A program made the translations under genes and the position numbers. The notes beneath the pieces were generated by a model. That model searched no databases and was not told where the DNA came from. It was given only the letters and a program-made list of their open reading frames with translations. Below, piece after piece: positions 8,791 through 19,522 of a stretch of 64,000 nucleotides of DNA. Numbering within the stretch: the stretch's first letter is position 1; every line of letters starts with the position of its first letter. The DNA is from Paraburkholderia aromaticivorans (GTDB taxonomy: Bacteria; Pseudomonadota; Gammaproteobacteria; Burkholderiales; Burkholderiaceae), in the NCBI RefSeq assembly GCF_012689525.1, contig NZ_CP051516.1, positions 1,674,001-1,738,000 on the forward strand, given 5' to 3'.

Positions 8791-10674
8791 TTGACACATA
8801 CCCACGACACCGATTCGTCCGAATCCGAGCGCGCCGTGCCGTCGGCGCGCGCTGACGAAACGCGCACCACGCAAGCGTCGGCAGGCGAGGGCGAGCGCCC
8901 GGCGCAGACCACGGAAGCAGACGGTGAAGACCGTCCGCGCCGCGGCCTGCGTCGCGGCCCGCGCAGCCTGATCGCGCGGCGCCGCGCCGGCGCGAAGACG
9001 AAGGGCGCCGAAGGCGCGCCCGCGCAAGGGGCGCCGGTCGTCAGCGAGGCGCCGCCGGACGGCGAAGTCGTCGCGCAAGTGCGTATGCCGCGCAAGGACG
9101 CGGGCGCCAAGGGTCAAGGGCCGCGCCGCAATGCGGGCGGCGCGAAGCGCGAGGGCGCACCGCGTGACGGCGCCCCCCGCGAGGGCGCACCGCGGGAAGG
9201 TCAGCGCGAGCGTCAGCCGCGCGAAGGCGGCCAGCGTCAGAACCGTCGCGGCGGCGAAGCGCCGGCGGCAGCAGCAGCGGCCACCGGTCAGGACGACCTG
9301 TTCTCGTATGTCACATCGCCCGCGTTCGACGCGGACAACAGCACCACCGGCGGCGTGCGCGCGCCCATGCTGCGCAGTGGCAAGCCGGCCGCGCCCAAGC
9401 GCGTTCTCGCAGCCGACGACGACGCGCCCAAGCTGCACAAAGTGCTGGCTGAAGCCGGCATGGGTTCGCGCCGCGACATGGAAGAGCTGATCGTCGCCGG
9501 CCGCGTGTCGGTGAACGGTGAGCCGGCTCACATCGGCCAGCGCATCATGCCGACCGACCAGGTCCGCATCAACGGCAAGCCGGTCAAGCGCAAGCTGGCC
9601 AACAAGCCGCCCCGCGTGCTGCTGTATCACAAACCGGCCGGCGAAATCGTCAGTCACGCCGATCCGGAAGGCCGTCCGTCGGTGTTCGACAATCTGCCGC
9701 CGATGAAAACCGCCAAGTGGCTCGCGGTCGGCCGTCTCGACTTCAACACGGAAGGTCTGCTGATGCTGACCACGTCGGGCGATCTGGCAAACCGTTTCAT
9801 GCACCCGCGTTATAGCGTCGAGCGTGAATATGCGGTGCGCGTGGTCGGCGAACTCGCGGAAGGCATGCGTCAGAAGCTGCTGCACGGCGTCGAGCTGGAA
9901 GACGGCCCGGCAAACTTCCTGCGTATCCGCGATGGCGGCGGCGAAGGCACTAATCATTGGTACCACGTCGCGCTCGCCGAAGGGCGTAACCGCGAAGTGC
10001 GCCGTATGTTCGAAGCGGCCGGCCTGATGGTCAGCCGCCTGATCCGTACCCGTCACGGTCCGATCTCGCTGCCGAAGGGCCTCAAGCGCGGCCGTTGGGA
10101 GGAGCTTGAAGACAATCAGGTGCGCGCGCTGATGGCATCGGTCGGCCTGAAGGCGCCGACGGAAGAAAAGGGCGGACGCAGGGAAGCGCCGGAGCGCAAG
10201 CAGCCGGATCCGATGCAGACGTCGATGGGCTTTATTAGCCGCGAACCCGTGCTGATGTCGCATGGCCGGTTCGACCAGCAGCAACCGCGTGGCCAGGGCC
10301 GGCGCGGTGCGGCGGGCGGTGGTTTTAGCGGCGGCGCGGGTGCCGGCTTCGGTGGCGATCGTGGTTACGGCAATCGCGGCGCCGGCCGTGGCGCCGGTGG
10401 TTTCAGCGGTCCGATGGGCGGCGGCGCGGGCGGCCCGCGTGGCGGCCGTGAAGTCGACGGCAATCGCGCACCGTCGGGCAATGGCAATCGTGCGGCTGGC
10501 GGTGGCAAGCGCACCGTCGGCGGCAGTGGCGCCAATCCGGGCAACAGCGGCGGCAACCGCGGGCCGGGCGGCAATCGTGGCGGCGCCGGCAGCCGTGCGG
10601 GCGGCGGCAACGCCAATGCCGGCGGCGTCAACCGTGGCGGCGGCGCACCGCGCGGCCGTTCGCGCGGCCGTTAA
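8791..10674 (+). CDS. rluB: 23S rRNA pseudouridine synthase RluB
   Basis: Pseudouridine synthase of the RsuA/RluB/RluF family; E. coli RluB makes pseudouridine 2605 in 23S rRNA. An S4 RNA-binding domain ([30 protein letters not shown], about residues 211-260) precedes the catalytic domain with the conserved [14 protein letters not shown] motif; the catalytic Asp is residue 317. At 627 residues it is far longer than E. coli RluB (about 290) because of a basic, low-complexity N-terminal extension (about 200 residues) and a Gly/Arg/Asn-rich C-tail (about 170 residues). The start is TTG, preceded by TGAGG. Confidence 0.93.
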   Translation: MTHTHDTDSSESERAVPSARADETRTTQASAGEGERPAQTTEADGEDRPRRGLRRGPRSLIARRRAGAKTKGAEGAPAQGAPVVSEAPPDGEVVAQVRMPRKDAGAKGQGPRRNAGGAKREGAPRDGAPREGAPREGQRERQPREGGQRQNRRGGEAPAAAAAATGQDDLFSYVTSPAFDADNSTTGGVRAPMLRSGKPAAPKRVLAADDDAPKLHKVLAEAGMGSRRDMEELIVAGRVSVNGEPAHIGQRIMPTDQVRINGKPVKRKLANKPPRVLLYHKPAGEIVSHADPEGRPSVFDNLPPMKTAKWLAVGRLDFNTEGLLMLTTSGDLANRFMHPRYSVEREYAVRVVGELAEGMRQKLLHGVELEDGPANFLRIRDGGGEGTNHWYHVALAEGRNREVRRMFEAAGLMVSRLIRTRHGPISLPKGLKRGRWEELEDNQVRALMASVGLKAPTEEKGGRREAPERKQPDPMQTSMGFISREPVLMSHGRFDQQQPRGQGRRGAAGGGFSGGAGAGFGGDRGYGNRGAGRGAGGFSGPMGGGAGGPRGGREVDGNRAPSGNGNRAAGGGKRTVGGSGANPGNSGGNRGPGGNRGGAGSRAGGGNANAGGVNRGGGAPRGRSRGR

Positions 10675-10967
10675 GCAGCACGCCAGGCACGCCCGGCGGT
10701 CGGCCGCGGATCGTTGTTCACAACGGTTTCTCGCCGGCCACCACCAGAATCGATCGACGAACGCCATCGGTTTAGCGTCACGCGGTTTCATGTGACGCAT
10801 AGAACCGCTGCGTAAATGGAAGTGGGGGCGGATTTCATTTGCCCCGCTTGCCCGGTGCGGGTTCGAGGCGGCGTGAGCCGCCTTGCAAAAGGCCCGAAAC
10901 ACCGCAATATCGTTGCAAGATCCCCATGAAATCAAGCGGAAAAGCGTGTTGGGCGGCGCTTTGCGGT
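10675..10967. other. rluB-rimP spacer, distal part
   Basis: No gene is seen in this part of the 537-base gap. A hairpin GCGTCAC/GTGACGC occurs at 10775-10798 without a T-run. The rimP promoter and leader follow from 10968. Confidence 0.5.
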
Positions 10968-10996
10968 TTGCGTTTGTCCCGAAAAATGGCTACAAT
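10968..10996 (+). promoter_or_regulatory. Candidate sigma-70 promoter of the rimP operon
   Basis: TTGCGT at 10968 and TACAAT at 10991, spaced by 17 bases, match the sigma-70 pattern (3/6 and 5/6). Transcription would start near 11003, giving a leader of about 210 bases before rimP. Confidence 0.5.
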
Positions 10997-11060
10997 CGCG
11001 AAGTCGCTGGGCGTGCGGCTTTTTATGTGCGGCTCAGGTGCGACCACCGGCAATAAGATG

Positions 11061-11085
11061 ATGGGCGTTTAGCCCATTTTTTTTT
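11061..11085 (+). terminator. Intrinsic terminator inside the rimP leader
   Basis: Stem ATGGGC/GCCCAT with a 5-base loop is followed directly by nine T residues. It sits about 60 bases downstream of the proposed start site and 126 bases before rimP, so it would act as an attenuator if that promoter is used. Otherwise it ends read-through from rluB. Confidence 0.85.
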
Positions 11086-11211
11086 GCCGCTCAGTTCTCA
11101 GTGGTTCGGCATCTCGGGTAGCACGAACGTGCGCCGGCTTGGCGCGCGGCCCGCATTGGTTGTTTGCAAAACAAGCGGCAGGCTCGCTGCGCGAACATCT
11201 AAGAGGGCACT

Positions 11212-11670
11212 GTGCAACTGACGGAACTGATTGAAACCACGGTCGTGGGACTCGGCTACGAGCTCGTCGATCTCGAGCGCACCGGGCGCGGCATGTTGTG
11301 TATCTATATCGACCAGCCAGCCGGCATCGCGATCGAAGACTGCGAGAAAGTCACGCGTCAGCTCCAGCACGTTTTGACGGTCGAAAATATCGATTACGAG
11401 CGGCTTGAAGTATCGTCGCCGGGGCTCGACCGCCCGCTGAAAAAACTGGCGGATTTTGAACGCTTCGCAGGCAGCGAAGTGGTAATCACATTGAAAAAGC
11501 CATTGGACGGACGGAAATCGTACCGGGGCATCCTGCATGCTCCGCAAGGCGAGACGATCGGTCTGGAATTTGAAGGGAAGGAAGGCGCCGCGATGCTCGA
11601 TTTCACGCTCGCGGATATCGATAAGGCACGCCTCGTTCCGACGTTTGACTTTAGGAGCCGCAAACAATGA
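11212..11670 (+). CDS. rimP: Ribosome maturation factor RimP
   Basis: A 152-residue RimP, which helps mature the 30S subunit. The N-terminal domain has [40 protein letters not shown]. This is followed by [26 protein letters not shown] and a C-terminal SH3-like domain ([21 protein letters not shown]). The start is GTG at 11212 after aagaggg. The stop overlaps the nusA start by four bases, which indicates translational coupling. Confidence 0.96.
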   Translation: MQLTELIETTVVGLGYELVDLERTGRGMLCIYIDQPAGIAIEDCEKVTRQLQHVLTVENIDYERLEVSSPGLDRPLKKLADFERFAGSEVVITLKKPLDGRKSYRGILHAPQGETIGLEFEGKEGAAMLDFTLADIDKARLVPTFDFRSRKQ

Positions 11671-13142
11671 GTCGCGAAGTGTTGATGCTGGTGGATGCGC
11701 TGGCACGCGAGAAGAACGTCGACAAAGACGTGGTATTTGCCGCGCTCGAGGCGGCCCTCGCTTCGGCCTCCAAGAAACTCTTCGAAGAAGACGCGGATAT
11801 TCGCGTCCAGATCGATCGTGAAAGCGGCGAACACGAAACGTTTCGACGCTGGAAAGTGGTGCCGGACGAAGCCGGCTTGCAGGAGCCGGATCAGGAAATC
11901 CTGCTGTTCGAAGCACGCGAGCAGAAGCCCGAAATCCAGCTCGACGAGTTCATCGAGGAACCGGTGCCGTCGATCGAATTCGGTCGTATCGGCGCGCAGG
12001 CCGCCAAGCAGGTGATCCTGCAGAAGGTGCGCGACGCTGAACGCGAACAGATCCTGAACGACTTCCTCGAGCGCGGCGAGCACATCATGACCGGCTCGGT
12101 AAAGCGTCTCGACAAGGGCAATTTCATCGTCGAAACCGGCCGTGTCGAAGCGCTGCTGCGCCGCGACCAGCTGATTCCGAAGGAAAACCTGCGCGTGGGC
12201 GACCGCGTGCGCGCTTACATCGCGAAGGTCGATCGCACCGCGCGCGGTCCGCAGATCGAACTGTCGCGTACGGCGCCCGAATTCCTGATGAAGCTGTTCG
12301 AGATGGAAGTGCCGGAAATCGAACAGGGCCTGCTGGAAATCAAGGCGGCCGCGCGGGATCCGGGCGTGCGCGCGAAGATCGGCGTGGTCGCATATGACAA
12401 GCGCATCGATCCGATCGGCACTTGTGTCGGCATTCGCGGTTCGCGCGTGCAGGCGGTGCGTAACGAGCTCGGTGGCGAAAACGTCGACATCGTGCTATGG
12501 TCGGAGGATCCCGCACAGTTTGTGATCGGCGCGCTCGCGCCGGCAGCCGTCCAGTCGATCGTCGTCGATGAAGAAAAACATTCGATGGACGTCGTCGTAG
12601 ACGAAAACGAACTGGCGGTCGCGATCGGCCGCAGCGGCCAGAACGTGCGTCTTGCCAGCGAACTCACCGGCTGGCAGATCAACATCATGACGCCGGACGA
12701 ATCTGCGCAAAAGCAGAATCAGGAACGCGGTGTACTGCGTGACCTGTTCATGGCGCGTCTCGATGTCGACGAAGAAGTCGCCGACATCCTGATCGACGAA
12801 GGCTTTACGAGCCTCGAAGAGATCGCTTATGTGCCGCTCAACGAAATGCTTGAAATCGAGGCATTCGACGAAGACACCGTTCACGAACTGCGTAATCGCT
12901 CGCGCGACGCGCTGTTGACGCTGGCGATCGCAAATGAAGAAAAGGTCGAAAATGTAGCGCTCGACCTGAAGAGCCTGGACGGCATGGATGCCGACCTGCT
13001 CGCCAAGCTGGCCGAACATCAGATCCAGACGCGCGACGAACTCGCCGAGCTGGCTGTGGATGAACTGGTCGAGATGACCGGAATGGAAGAGGATGCCGCT
13101 AAGGCGTTGATCATGAAAGCACGTGAACACTGGTTCCAGTGA
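11667..13142 (+). CDS. nusA: Transcription termination/antitermination factor NusA
   Basis: A 491-residue NusA that binds RNA polymerase and controls pausing, termination and antitermination. Visible are the N-terminal polymerase-binding domain ([20 protein letters not shown]), the S1 domain (about 135-200, [19 protein letters not shown]), two KH domains ([53 protein letters not shown]) and two C-terminal acidic repeats (from [23 protein letters not shown]). Length is typical of proteobacteria. It overlaps rimP and precedes infB, the conserved arrangement. Confidence 0.97.
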   Translation: MSREVLMLVDALAREKNVDKDVVFAALEAALASASKKLFEEDADIRVQIDRESGEHETFRRWKVVPDEAGLQEPDQEILLFEAREQKPEIQLDEFIEEPVPSIEFGRIGAQAAKQVILQKVRDAEREQILNDFLERGEHIMTGSVKRLDKGNFIVETGRVEALLRRDQLIPKENLRVGDRVRAYIAKVDRTARGPQIELSRTAPEFLMKLFEMEVPEIEQGLLEIKAAARDPGVRAKIGVVAYDKRIDPIGTCVGIRGSRVQAVRNELGGENVDIVLWSEDPAQFVIGALAPAAVQSIVVDEEKHSMDVVVDENELAVAIGRSGQNVRLASELTGWQINIMTPDESAQKQNQERGVLRDLFMARLDVDEEVADILIDEGFTSLEEIAYVPLNEMLEIEAFDEDTVHELRNRSRDALLTLAIANEEKVENVALDLKSLDGMDADLLAKLAEHQIQTRDELAELAVDELVEMTGMEEDAAKALIMKAREHWFQ

Positions 13143-13235
13143 GAAATGACCATGGCGCACTAAATTGAAGCGGCCGTCAGGCCGCATGACCCGATGCTAA
13201 CCGCAAGGAATCGGTCCTTGCATTAAGAGGAATGA

Positions 13236-16193
13236 ATGGCGAGTAACAACGTAGCCCAATTTGCCGCGGAACTGAAAATGCCTGCAGGCGTGCTGCTTGA
13301 GCAGCTGCAGGCGGCGGGCGTCACAAAAGCGAGCGAAGACGATAGCTTGTCCGAAACGGACAAGGCGCGTCTGCTCGACCACTTGCGCAAGTCTCACGGC
13401 TCGACTGATGCTGACAAGCGCAAGATCACGCTGACGAAACGGCATACGTCGGAAATCAAGCAATCCGATGCGACGGGCAAAGCTCGCACCATTCAGGTCG
13501 AGGTGCGTAAGAAGCGCACTTTCGTCCGCCGCGACGAAACCTCTGCTGAAAACGGGGATGCATCGAATCATGTGGCCGAGGCCGACGTCGACGATCTCGA
13601 ACTCCAACGTCGTGAAGAGGAAGCTCGTCACGAAGCCGAGCTGCTCGAAAAGCAGGCTCAGGAGTTGAAGGCGCGTCAGGAACAACTCGAACGCGAAGAA
13701 GCTGAACGTCAGGCGCGCGAGCAGGCTGCTGAAGCCGAGCGCCGTCGTGCGGAAGAAGAAGCGGCGAAGAAGCGCGCAGCGGCTGAGGCGGCGGCTCGCG
13801 ATCAGGCACAGGCTGCCAAGCCGGCACAAGCTGCGCAACCCGCGGCCGCGAAGGCTGAACCGGTAGCTGCCAAGGCAGCGGAGCCGGCGGTCGCCAAGCA
13901 AAGCGAGCAGGACGACGAGCGCGCCGCAGCAGAGCGCGCCGCGCAACGCGAAGCCGCGAAGAAAGCAGAAGACGCGGCGCGTCAGGCTGCCGAAAAAGCG
14001 CGTGCTGAGCAGGAACAAATCGCCAAGCGCCGTGCCGCGGCCGAAGCCGAAGCGCGCGCGATTCGTGAAATGATGAATACGCCGCGCAAGGCTCAGGTCA
14101 AGGCGCCGGAACCGGCACCGAAGCCCGCTGAGCCGGCCAAGGCCGCGGAAGCCAAGGGCACGCTGCACAAGCCGGCGCGTCCGGCGGGTGAAGCACCGGC
14201 GCGTCCGGCAGCCAAGAAGCCGGCTGCTGCGGCTCCGGCTGCCACGACCACGCCTTCCGCCGGCGACAAGAAGAAGCCAGGCGGCAAGGGCGGCTGGCAA
14301 GACGACGCAGCGAAGCGCCGCGGCATCAAGACGCGTGGCGATACGAGCGGCGGTGTCGATCGCGGCTGGCGCGGTGGCCCGAAGGGTCGCGGCAAGCATC
14401 AGGATCAGAACACCACGTTCCAGGCGCCGACGGAACCGATCGTGCGTGAAGTGCACGTGCCGGAAACCATCACGGTCGCCGATCTGGCGCACAAGATGGC
14501 GGTGAAGGCGTCGGAAGTCATCAAGTCGATGATGAAGCTCGGCCAGATGGTCACGATCAACCAGATGCTGGACCAGGAAACGGCGATGATCATCGTCGAG
14601 GAACTGGGTCACCACGCGGTTGCGGCCAAGCTGGACGATCCGGAAGCCATGCTGGTCGAAGGCGAGATTTCCGATGCGGAATCGCTGCCGCGTCCGCCGG
14701 TCGTCACGGTCATGGGTCACGTCGACCACGGCAAGACGTCGCTGCTCGACTACATCCGCCGCGCCAAGGTCGCAGCGGGCGAAGCGGGCGGGATTACGCA
14801 GCACATCGGCGCTTACCACGTCGAAACGCCGCGTGGCGTCATCACGTTCCTCGACACGCCGGGTCACGAAGCCTTTACGGCTATGCGTGCCCGCGGTGCG
14901 AAGGCAACCGACATCGTGATTCTGGTGGTGGCAGCCGACGACGGCGTGATGCCGCAAACGAAGGAAGCGATCGCTCACGCGAAGGCCGGCGGCGTGCCGC
15001 TCGTCGTCGCGATCAACAAGATCGACAAGCCGGATGCGAATCTGGAGCGTGTCAAGCAGGAACTCGTTGCGGAAGGCGTCGTGCCGGAAGAATACGGTGG
15101 CGAATCGCCGTTCGTACCGGTGTCGGCCAAGACCGGCGCGGGCATCGACGATCTGCTCGAAAACGTGCTGCTGCAAGCCGAAGTGCTGGAACTGAAGGCA
15201 CCGGTCGAAGCGCCGGCCAAGGGTCTCGTCATTGAAGCGAAGCTCGACAAGGGTAAGGGTCCGGTCGCAACGATCCTGGTCCAGTCGGGTACGCTGAATC
15301 GCGGCGACGTGGTGCTGGCAGGTAGCGCATACGGTCGCGTGCGAGCCATGCTCGACGAAACCGGCAAGCCGACCAAGTCGGCGGGTCCGTCGATCCCAGT
15401 GGAAATTCAGGGTCTGTCGGAAGTGCCGCAGGCTGGCGAAGAAGTCATCGTCATGCCGGACGACCGCAAGGCGCGTGAAGTCGCACTGTTCCGTCAAGGC
15501 AAGTTCCGCGACGTCAAGCTGGCCAAGCAACAGGCCGCGAAGCTCGAGAACATGCTGGAACAGATGAGCGAAGGCGAAGTGGCGTATATGCCGCTCATCG
15601 TCAAGGCCGACGTACAAGGTTCGCAGGAAGCGTTGGTGCAGTCGCTGCTCAAGCTGTCCACCGACGAAGTGCGCGTGCAGATCGTGCACGGCGCCGTGGG
15701 CGGCATCAGCGAGTCCGACGTCAACCTGGCAACGGCTTCGAAGGCGGTCATCATCGGCTTCAACACCCGTGCGGATGCCCAGGCTCGCAAGCTGGCGGAA
15801 AGCAACGGCGTCGATATTCGCTACTACAACATCATCTATGACGCAGTGGATGACGTGAAGGCCGCGATGTCGGGCATGCTGGCACCGGAGAAGCGCGAAA
15901 TCGTCACGGGTACGGTCGAAGTGCGTCAGGTCTTCAAGGTACCGAAGATCGGCGCGGTGGCCGGCTGTATGGTCACGGACGGTTTCGTCAAGCGCTCGTC
16001 GTCGGTGCGCGTGCTGCGCAACAACGTCGTCATCTTTACGGGCGAGCTCGATTCGCTCAAGCGCTTCAAGGACGACGTGAAGGAAGTCCGTCAGGGCTTC
16101 GAGTGCGGTATGTCGATCAAGAACTTCAACGATATCGTCGAAGGCGATCAGTTCGAAGTCTTCGAGATCACCGAAGTCGCCCGTACGCTGTAA
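13236..16193 (+). CDS. infB: Translation initiation factor IF-2
   Basis: A 985-residue IF-2, the GTPase that places initiator tRNA on the ribosome. It has the IF2-N domain ([26 protein letters not shown]), a long charged Ala/Glu/Lys/Arg-rich linker (about 100-400), a second IF2-N-like segment ([25 protein letters not shown]), the G domain with GHVDHGKT at 494-501, DTPGHEAF and NKIDKPD, and the C-terminal fMet-tRNA-binding barrels. AGAGG precedes the ATG. A strong intrinsic terminator follows. Confidence 0.97.
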   Translation: MASNNVAQFAAELKMPAGVLLEQLQAAGVTKASEDDSLSETDKARLLDHLRKSHGSTDADKRKITLTKRHTSEIKQSDATGKARTIQVEVRKKRTFVRRDETSAENGDASNHVAEADVDDLELQRREEEARHEAELLEKQAQELKARQEQLEREEAERQAREQAAEAERRRAEEEAAKKRAAAEAAARDQAQAAKPAQAAQPAAAKAEPVAAKAAEPAVAKQSEQDDERAAAERAAQREAAKKAEDAARQAAEKARAEQEQIAKRRAAAEAEARAIREMMNTPRKAQVKAPEPAPKPAEPAKAAEAKGTLHKPARPAGEAPARPAAKKPAAAAPAATTTPSAGDKKKPGGKGGWQDDAAKRRGIKTRGDTSGGVDRGWRGGPKGRGKHQDQNTTFQAPTEPIVREVHVPETITVADLAHKMAVKASEVIKSMMKLGQMVTINQMLDQETAMIIVEELGHHAVAAKLDDPEAMLVEGEISDAESLPRPPVVTVMGHVDHGKTSLLDYIRRAKVAAGEAGGITQHIGAYHVETPRGVITFLDTPGHEAFTAMRARGAKATDIVILVVAADDGVMPQTKEAIAHAKAGGVPLVVAINKIDKPDANLERVKQELVAEGVVPEEYGGESPFVPVSAKTGAGIDDLLENVLLQAEVLELKAPVEAPAKGLVIEAKLDKGKGPVATILVQSGTLNRGDVVLAGSAYGRVRAMLDETGKPTKSAGPSIPVEIQGLSEVPQAGEEVIVMPDDRKAREVALFRQGKFRDVKLAKQQAAKLENMLEQMSEGEVAYMPLIVKADVQGSQEALVQSLLKLSTDEVRVQIVHGAVGGISESDVNLATASKAVIIGFNTRADAQARKLAESNGVDIRYYNIIYDAVDDVKAAMSGMLAPEKREIVTGTVEVRQVFKVPKIGAVAGCMVTDGFVKRSSSVRVLRNNVVIFTGELDSLKRFKDDVKEVRQGFECGMSIKNFNDIVEGDQFEVFEITEVARTL

Positions 16194-16213
16194 TTCACGC
16201 GGCACGGCTCAAG

Positions 16214-16254
16214 GGGCGGAGCGGGCTTTAACGCCCGCTCCGCCCGTTGTTTTT
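16214..16254 (+). terminator. Strong intrinsic terminator between infB and rbfA
   Basis: Perfect 13-bp stem GGGCGGAGCGGGC/GCCCGCTCCGCCC with a 6-base loop, followed by GTTGTTTTTG. It lies 20 bases after infB and 157 bases before rbfA, so rbfA-truB must depend on read-through, antitermination or another promoter. Confidence 0.85.
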
Positions 16255-16411
16255 GGGGCCACGCGCTTTTGTCCGTGCCCGTCGCGCAGAGCGCCCGCAG
16301 TCGAGCTTCTTCTGGTCACCTTGCGCCGCTTGAATGCAGCAAGGATTAAAAGCCCAAAACGCGGCGGCGCGAACCACTTTTTGCATCCGTCAGAACGGAT
16401 CACATCACACC

Positions 16412-16777
16412 ATGCCTAAAAAACGTTCTTCTCCCAATCGCAACGTGCAGATCGCCGATCAGATCCAGCGCGATTTGTCCGAGCTGCTGCGCGAGGTCAA
16501 GGATCCGCGCATCGGCATCGTCACGATTCAAAGCGTCGAGCTGACGCCCGACTATGCGCACGCCAAAGTCTATTTCACGACGCTCACCGGCGATCCGCAG
16601 CAGACGCTCGAAGCGCTCACGCATGCGGCCGGCCATCTGCATAATCAGTTGTTCAAGCGCCTGCATATCCACACCGTGCCGACGCTGCATTTCCATTACG
16701 ACAAAACGATCGAGCGCGCCGTCGAGATGTCGCGTTTGATCGACGAAGCCAACGCCAATCGCGCGAAAGAAGACTGA
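16412..16777 (+). CDS. rbfA: 30S ribosome-binding factor RbfA
   Basis: A 121-residue RbfA, a late 30S assembly factor with a KH-like fold. Seen are [50 protein letters not shown] and the C-terminal [21 protein letters not shown]. An in-frame extension back to 16334 exists, but family length and the [11 protein letters not shown] beginning favour the ATG at 16412. It follows infB after the terminator and is 93 bases from truB. Confidence 0.95.
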   Translation: MPKKRSSPNRNVQIADQIQRDLSELLREVKDPRIGIVTIQSVELTPDYAHAKVYFTTLTGDPQQTLEALTHAAGHLHNQLFKRLHIHTVPTLHFHYDKTIERAVEMSRLIDEANANRAKED

Positions 16778-16870
16778 GCGCGCTGTTTGTTGCGGCGCTC
16801 GCTGCCATGCCTGAGTCGCCATGCGCTCAGTGCTGTTTCCGTATCCATCGAAGACTTTTGTCTTTCTGAC

Positions 16871-17806
16871 ATGACCGCACCTCAACGCCCCCGCGTGCCG
16901 CGTCGCGCGCTCGACGGCGTCCTGCTGCTCGACAAGCCGCTCGGCCTGTCGAGCAACGACGCGCTGATTCGCGCGAAGCGTCTCTATCTGGCGAAAAAGG
17001 CGGGCCACACCGGCACGCTCGATCCACTGGCGACCGGTTTGCTGCCGCTCTGTTTCGGCGAAGCCACCAAGTTTTCGCAAGACCTGCTCGAAGCCGACAA
17101 GACGTATGAGGCCACCATGCGCCTCGGCATTCGCACGACCACCGGCGACGCCGAAGGCGAAGCGATCGACACACGTGAAGTGACCTGCGACGAGGCCGCG
17201 GTTCAGGCGGTTCTGCCGACATTCCTTGGCGAGATCACGCAGGTTCCGCCGATGTATTCGGCGCTCAAGCGTGACGGTAAGCCGCTGTACGAATACGCGC
17301 GTGCGGGCCAGACCGTGGAGCGGGAAGGGCGTCAGGTGACGATCCTCGCGCTCGAGATGCTCGCTTGCGCGTTGCCGGATGTGACGTTTCGCGTGACGTG
17401 CAGCAAGGGCACCTATGTGCGCACGCTGGCTGAGGATATCGGCGAAGCGTTGGGTTGTGGCGCGCATCTGGTGGCGCTGCGGCGCACCGGCGTCGGCGCG
17501 TTGACGCTCGACAATTCGGTGACGCTCGACGCGTTGTCCGACGCCGCTGAAGGCGAACGCGATGCGTGGCTGCAACCGGTGGATGCATTGCTGTCGACAT
17601 TCCCTCTCGTGCAGTTGGACGAAGACGCGACGCGCCGCTTCCTGCACGGTCAGCGGTTGAAGTTGTCCGAATTGACGATCACGGGCGAAGCAGTGAATGC
17701 GCCGCGCGTCCGAGTGTATGCGGCGGAAGGGCGTCTGCTCGGAGTCGCAAAACAAGGTGAGGGTGTACTGGCGCCCGAACGGCTGGTCGTCACGACGGCG
17801 AACTGA
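16871..17806 (+). CDS. truB: tRNA pseudouridine-55 synthase TruB
   Basis: A 311-residue TruB, which makes pseudouridine 55 in the T-loop of tRNAs. It has DGVLLLDKPLGLSSNDALIRAKR, the catalytic HTGTLDPLATGLL motif (Asp51), the substrate loop PPMYSALKRDGKPLYEYARAG, CSKGTYVRTLAEDIGEALGCGAHL and a C-terminal PUA-like part. The ATG at 16871 gives the family's normal N-terminus; a longer frame from 16787 adds an unrelated leader. A bidirectional terminator follows. Confidence 0.96.
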   Translation: MTAPQRPRVPRRALDGVLLLDKPLGLSSNDALIRAKRLYLAKKAGHTGTLDPLATGLLPLCFGEATKFSQDLLEADKTYEATMRLGIRTTTGDAEGEAIDTREVTCDEAAVQAVLPTFLGEITQVPPMYSALKRDGKPLYEYARAGQTVEREGRQVTILALEMLACALPDVTFRVTCSKGTYVRTLAEDIGEALGCGAHLVALRRTGVGALTLDNSVTLDALSDAAEGERDAWLQPVDALLSTFPLVQLDEDATRRFLHGQRLKLSELTITGEAVNAPRVRVYAAEGRLLGVAKQGEGVLAPERLVVTTAN

Positions 17807-17846
17807 AAGCCGTGCAGGTGGCGAAGCGCGCGACAAACGCGCTGCA

Positions 17847-17892
17847 AAGAAAAAGGCGGGACCGCTCAGAAGAAGCGGTCCCGCCTTTTTTC
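17847..17892. terminator. Bidirectional terminator between truB and emrB
   Basis: Stem AAAGGCGGGACCGCT/AGCGGTCCCGCCTTT with a 7-base loop, A-rich before and T6 after. It serves both the plus-strand truB transcript and the convergent minus-strand efflux operon. Confidence 0.92.
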
Positions 17893-17928
17893 ATATCGTT
17901 TTGCCGGATTCGGACCAGCGTCGAAAAC

Positions 17929-19491
17929 TCAGTGCGCCGCCGCAGCCGCCGCACCCGCGTCGCCACCGGCGCGCTCAGGCCTCGTGACCCAAATCAACGC
18001 GATCAGCGCGATAAAAATGCCGGCGGAAACGAAGAACAGATCGTTCACACCGAGTTGCGCGGCCTGTTGCGTCGCCATCGTGTTGAACAGCCCATAAGCC
18101 TGCGGTTGACTGAAACCCGCCGCGCCCATTTGCCGGATCGACTGGTCGAACACCGGGTTGTACGCGTTAGCCTGTTCGGCCAGTTGCGCGTGATGCATGA
18201 TCGTGCGGTGATCCCACGCCGTCTGGAAGATCGACGTGCCGATGCCGCCGCACATGATCCGCACGAAATTCGACAAGCCCGATGCCGCCGGAATCCGGTT
18301 GCCCGGCAGCCCCGACAGGGTGATCGACACCAGCGGGATAAAGAACCCGGCCATGCCGATTCCTTGAATCAAGGTGGGCATTAGCAGCGAATATGTATCG
18401 ACGCCGGTCGTATAACGCGAGCGCATCCAGAAACACAGCGCGAACACGAGGAACGACAGGGTCGCGATATAGCGCGGATCGGTACGCGGCAAAACCTTGC
18501 CCGTGATCGGCGACAACAGCACGGCAAACAGCCCGACCGGCGCCATGACGAGGCCGGCTTGGGTCGCGGTATAACCGATATCGGTTTGCAGCCACAAGGG
18601 CAGCAGCACCAGATTGCCGAAGTAAAGTCCGTATCCAATCGATAACGCGACGGTACCGCCCGTGAAATTGCGCCGGCTGAACAGCGACAGGTCGACCACC
18701 GGATGCTCGGCCGTCAATTCCCACACGATAAAGAACGCGAGCGCGACCACCGCGACCAGCGCCAGCACGACGACGGTCGTCGACGAAAACCAGTCGAGAT
18801 CCTTGCCTTTGTCGAGCATGACCTGCAGCGAGCCGACCCAGACGATCAAGAGGCCGAGACCGACGCCGTCGATCGGCGCTTTTCTGATGACCGAATCGCG
18901 GTTGCGGAAGATCATCCACGTGGCCACGGCGGCAATCGCGCCGACCGGAATATTGACGTAGAAAATCCACGGCCACGAGATGTTGTCCGAGATCCAGCCG
19001 CCGAGAATCGGGCCGGCCACCGGCGCGATCAGCGTGGTCATTGCCCACATGGATAACGCCATGGGCGCCTTGGCGCGTGGATAGCTCGCCAGCAGCAGCG
19101 TCTGCGACAGCGGAATCATCGGACCGGCCACCGCGCCCTGCAAGACGCGCGAAGCGAGCAGGAACGGCAGGGTCGGCGCGAGGCCGCACATCCACGACGA
19201 GATCACGAACAGGATGATCGACGCCATGAACAGCCGCACCTGACCGATGCGTTCGGTCAGCCAGCCGGTGAGCGGCACGGAGATCGCGTTGGCAACCGCG
19301 AACGAGGTGATTACCCACGTGCCCTGGTCGGACGACACGCCGAGGTCGCCCGAAATCGAAGGAATCGACACGTTGGCGATCGACGTGTCGAGCACGTTCA
19401 TGAAAACGGCGAGCGACACCGCGATGGTGCCGATCACCAGTTGCGCGCCCTCGAGCGGCGGATGAGGGACTTGCGCCTGAGCCTGAGCCAT
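17929..19491 (-). CDS. emrB: DHA2-family (EmrB/QacA) drug efflux MFS transporter
   Basis: A 520-residue inner-membrane proton-driven exporter with 14 predicted membrane helices. Motifs seen include LDTSIANVSIPSISGDLGVSSDQGTWVITSFAVANAISVPLTGWLTERIGQVRLF (helix 1 and motif A region), RVLQGAVAGPMIPLSQTLLL and FWMRSRYTTGVDTYSLL. As the last gene of the marR-oprM-emrA-emrB operon, it should pair with the adjacent periplasmic adaptor and outer-membrane factor. Substrates are unknown. The stop lies close to the convergent truB terminator. Confidence 0.95.
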   Translation of the reverse strand: MAQAQAQVPHPPLEGAQLVIGTIAVSLAVFMNVLDTSIANVSIPSISGDLGVSSDQGTWVITSFAVANAISVPLTGWLTERIGQVRLFMASIILFVISSWMCGLAPTLPFLLASRVLQGAVAGPMIPLSQTLLLASYPRAKAPMALSMWAMTTLIAPVAGPILGGWISDNISWPWIFYVNIPVGAIAAVATWMIFRNRDSVIRKAPIDGVGLGLLIVWVGSLQVMLDKGKDLDWFSSTTVVVLALVAVVALAFFIVWELTAEHPVVDLSLFSRRNFTGGTVALSIGYGLYFGNLVLLPLWLQTDIGYTATQAGLVMAPVGLFAVLLSPITGKVLPRTDPRYIATLSFLVFALCFWMRSRYTTGVDTYSLLMPTLIQGIGMAGFFIPLVSITLSGLPGNRIPAASGLSNFVRIMCGGIGTSIFQTAWDHRTIMHHAQLAEQANAYNPVFDQSIRQMGAAGFSQPQAYGLFNTMATQQAAQLGVNDLFFVSAGIFIALIALIWVTRPERAGGDAGAAAAAAH

Positions 19492-19522
19492 TAAAGAAGC
19501 CTTGTCTGATTCGTCGCGCGGC

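Noticed and set aside
8323..10935. 870-codon minus-strand open frame opposite scpB and rluB
   Set aside because: It is a mirror frame of GC-rich coding sequence: composition is Arg/Ala/His biased, no family motifs, and both plus-strand genes are clearly real.
13197..16205. 1002-codon minus-strand open frame opposite infB
   Set aside because: The codon pattern on the opposite strand (infB) explains the lack of stops; the product has no recognisable domain.
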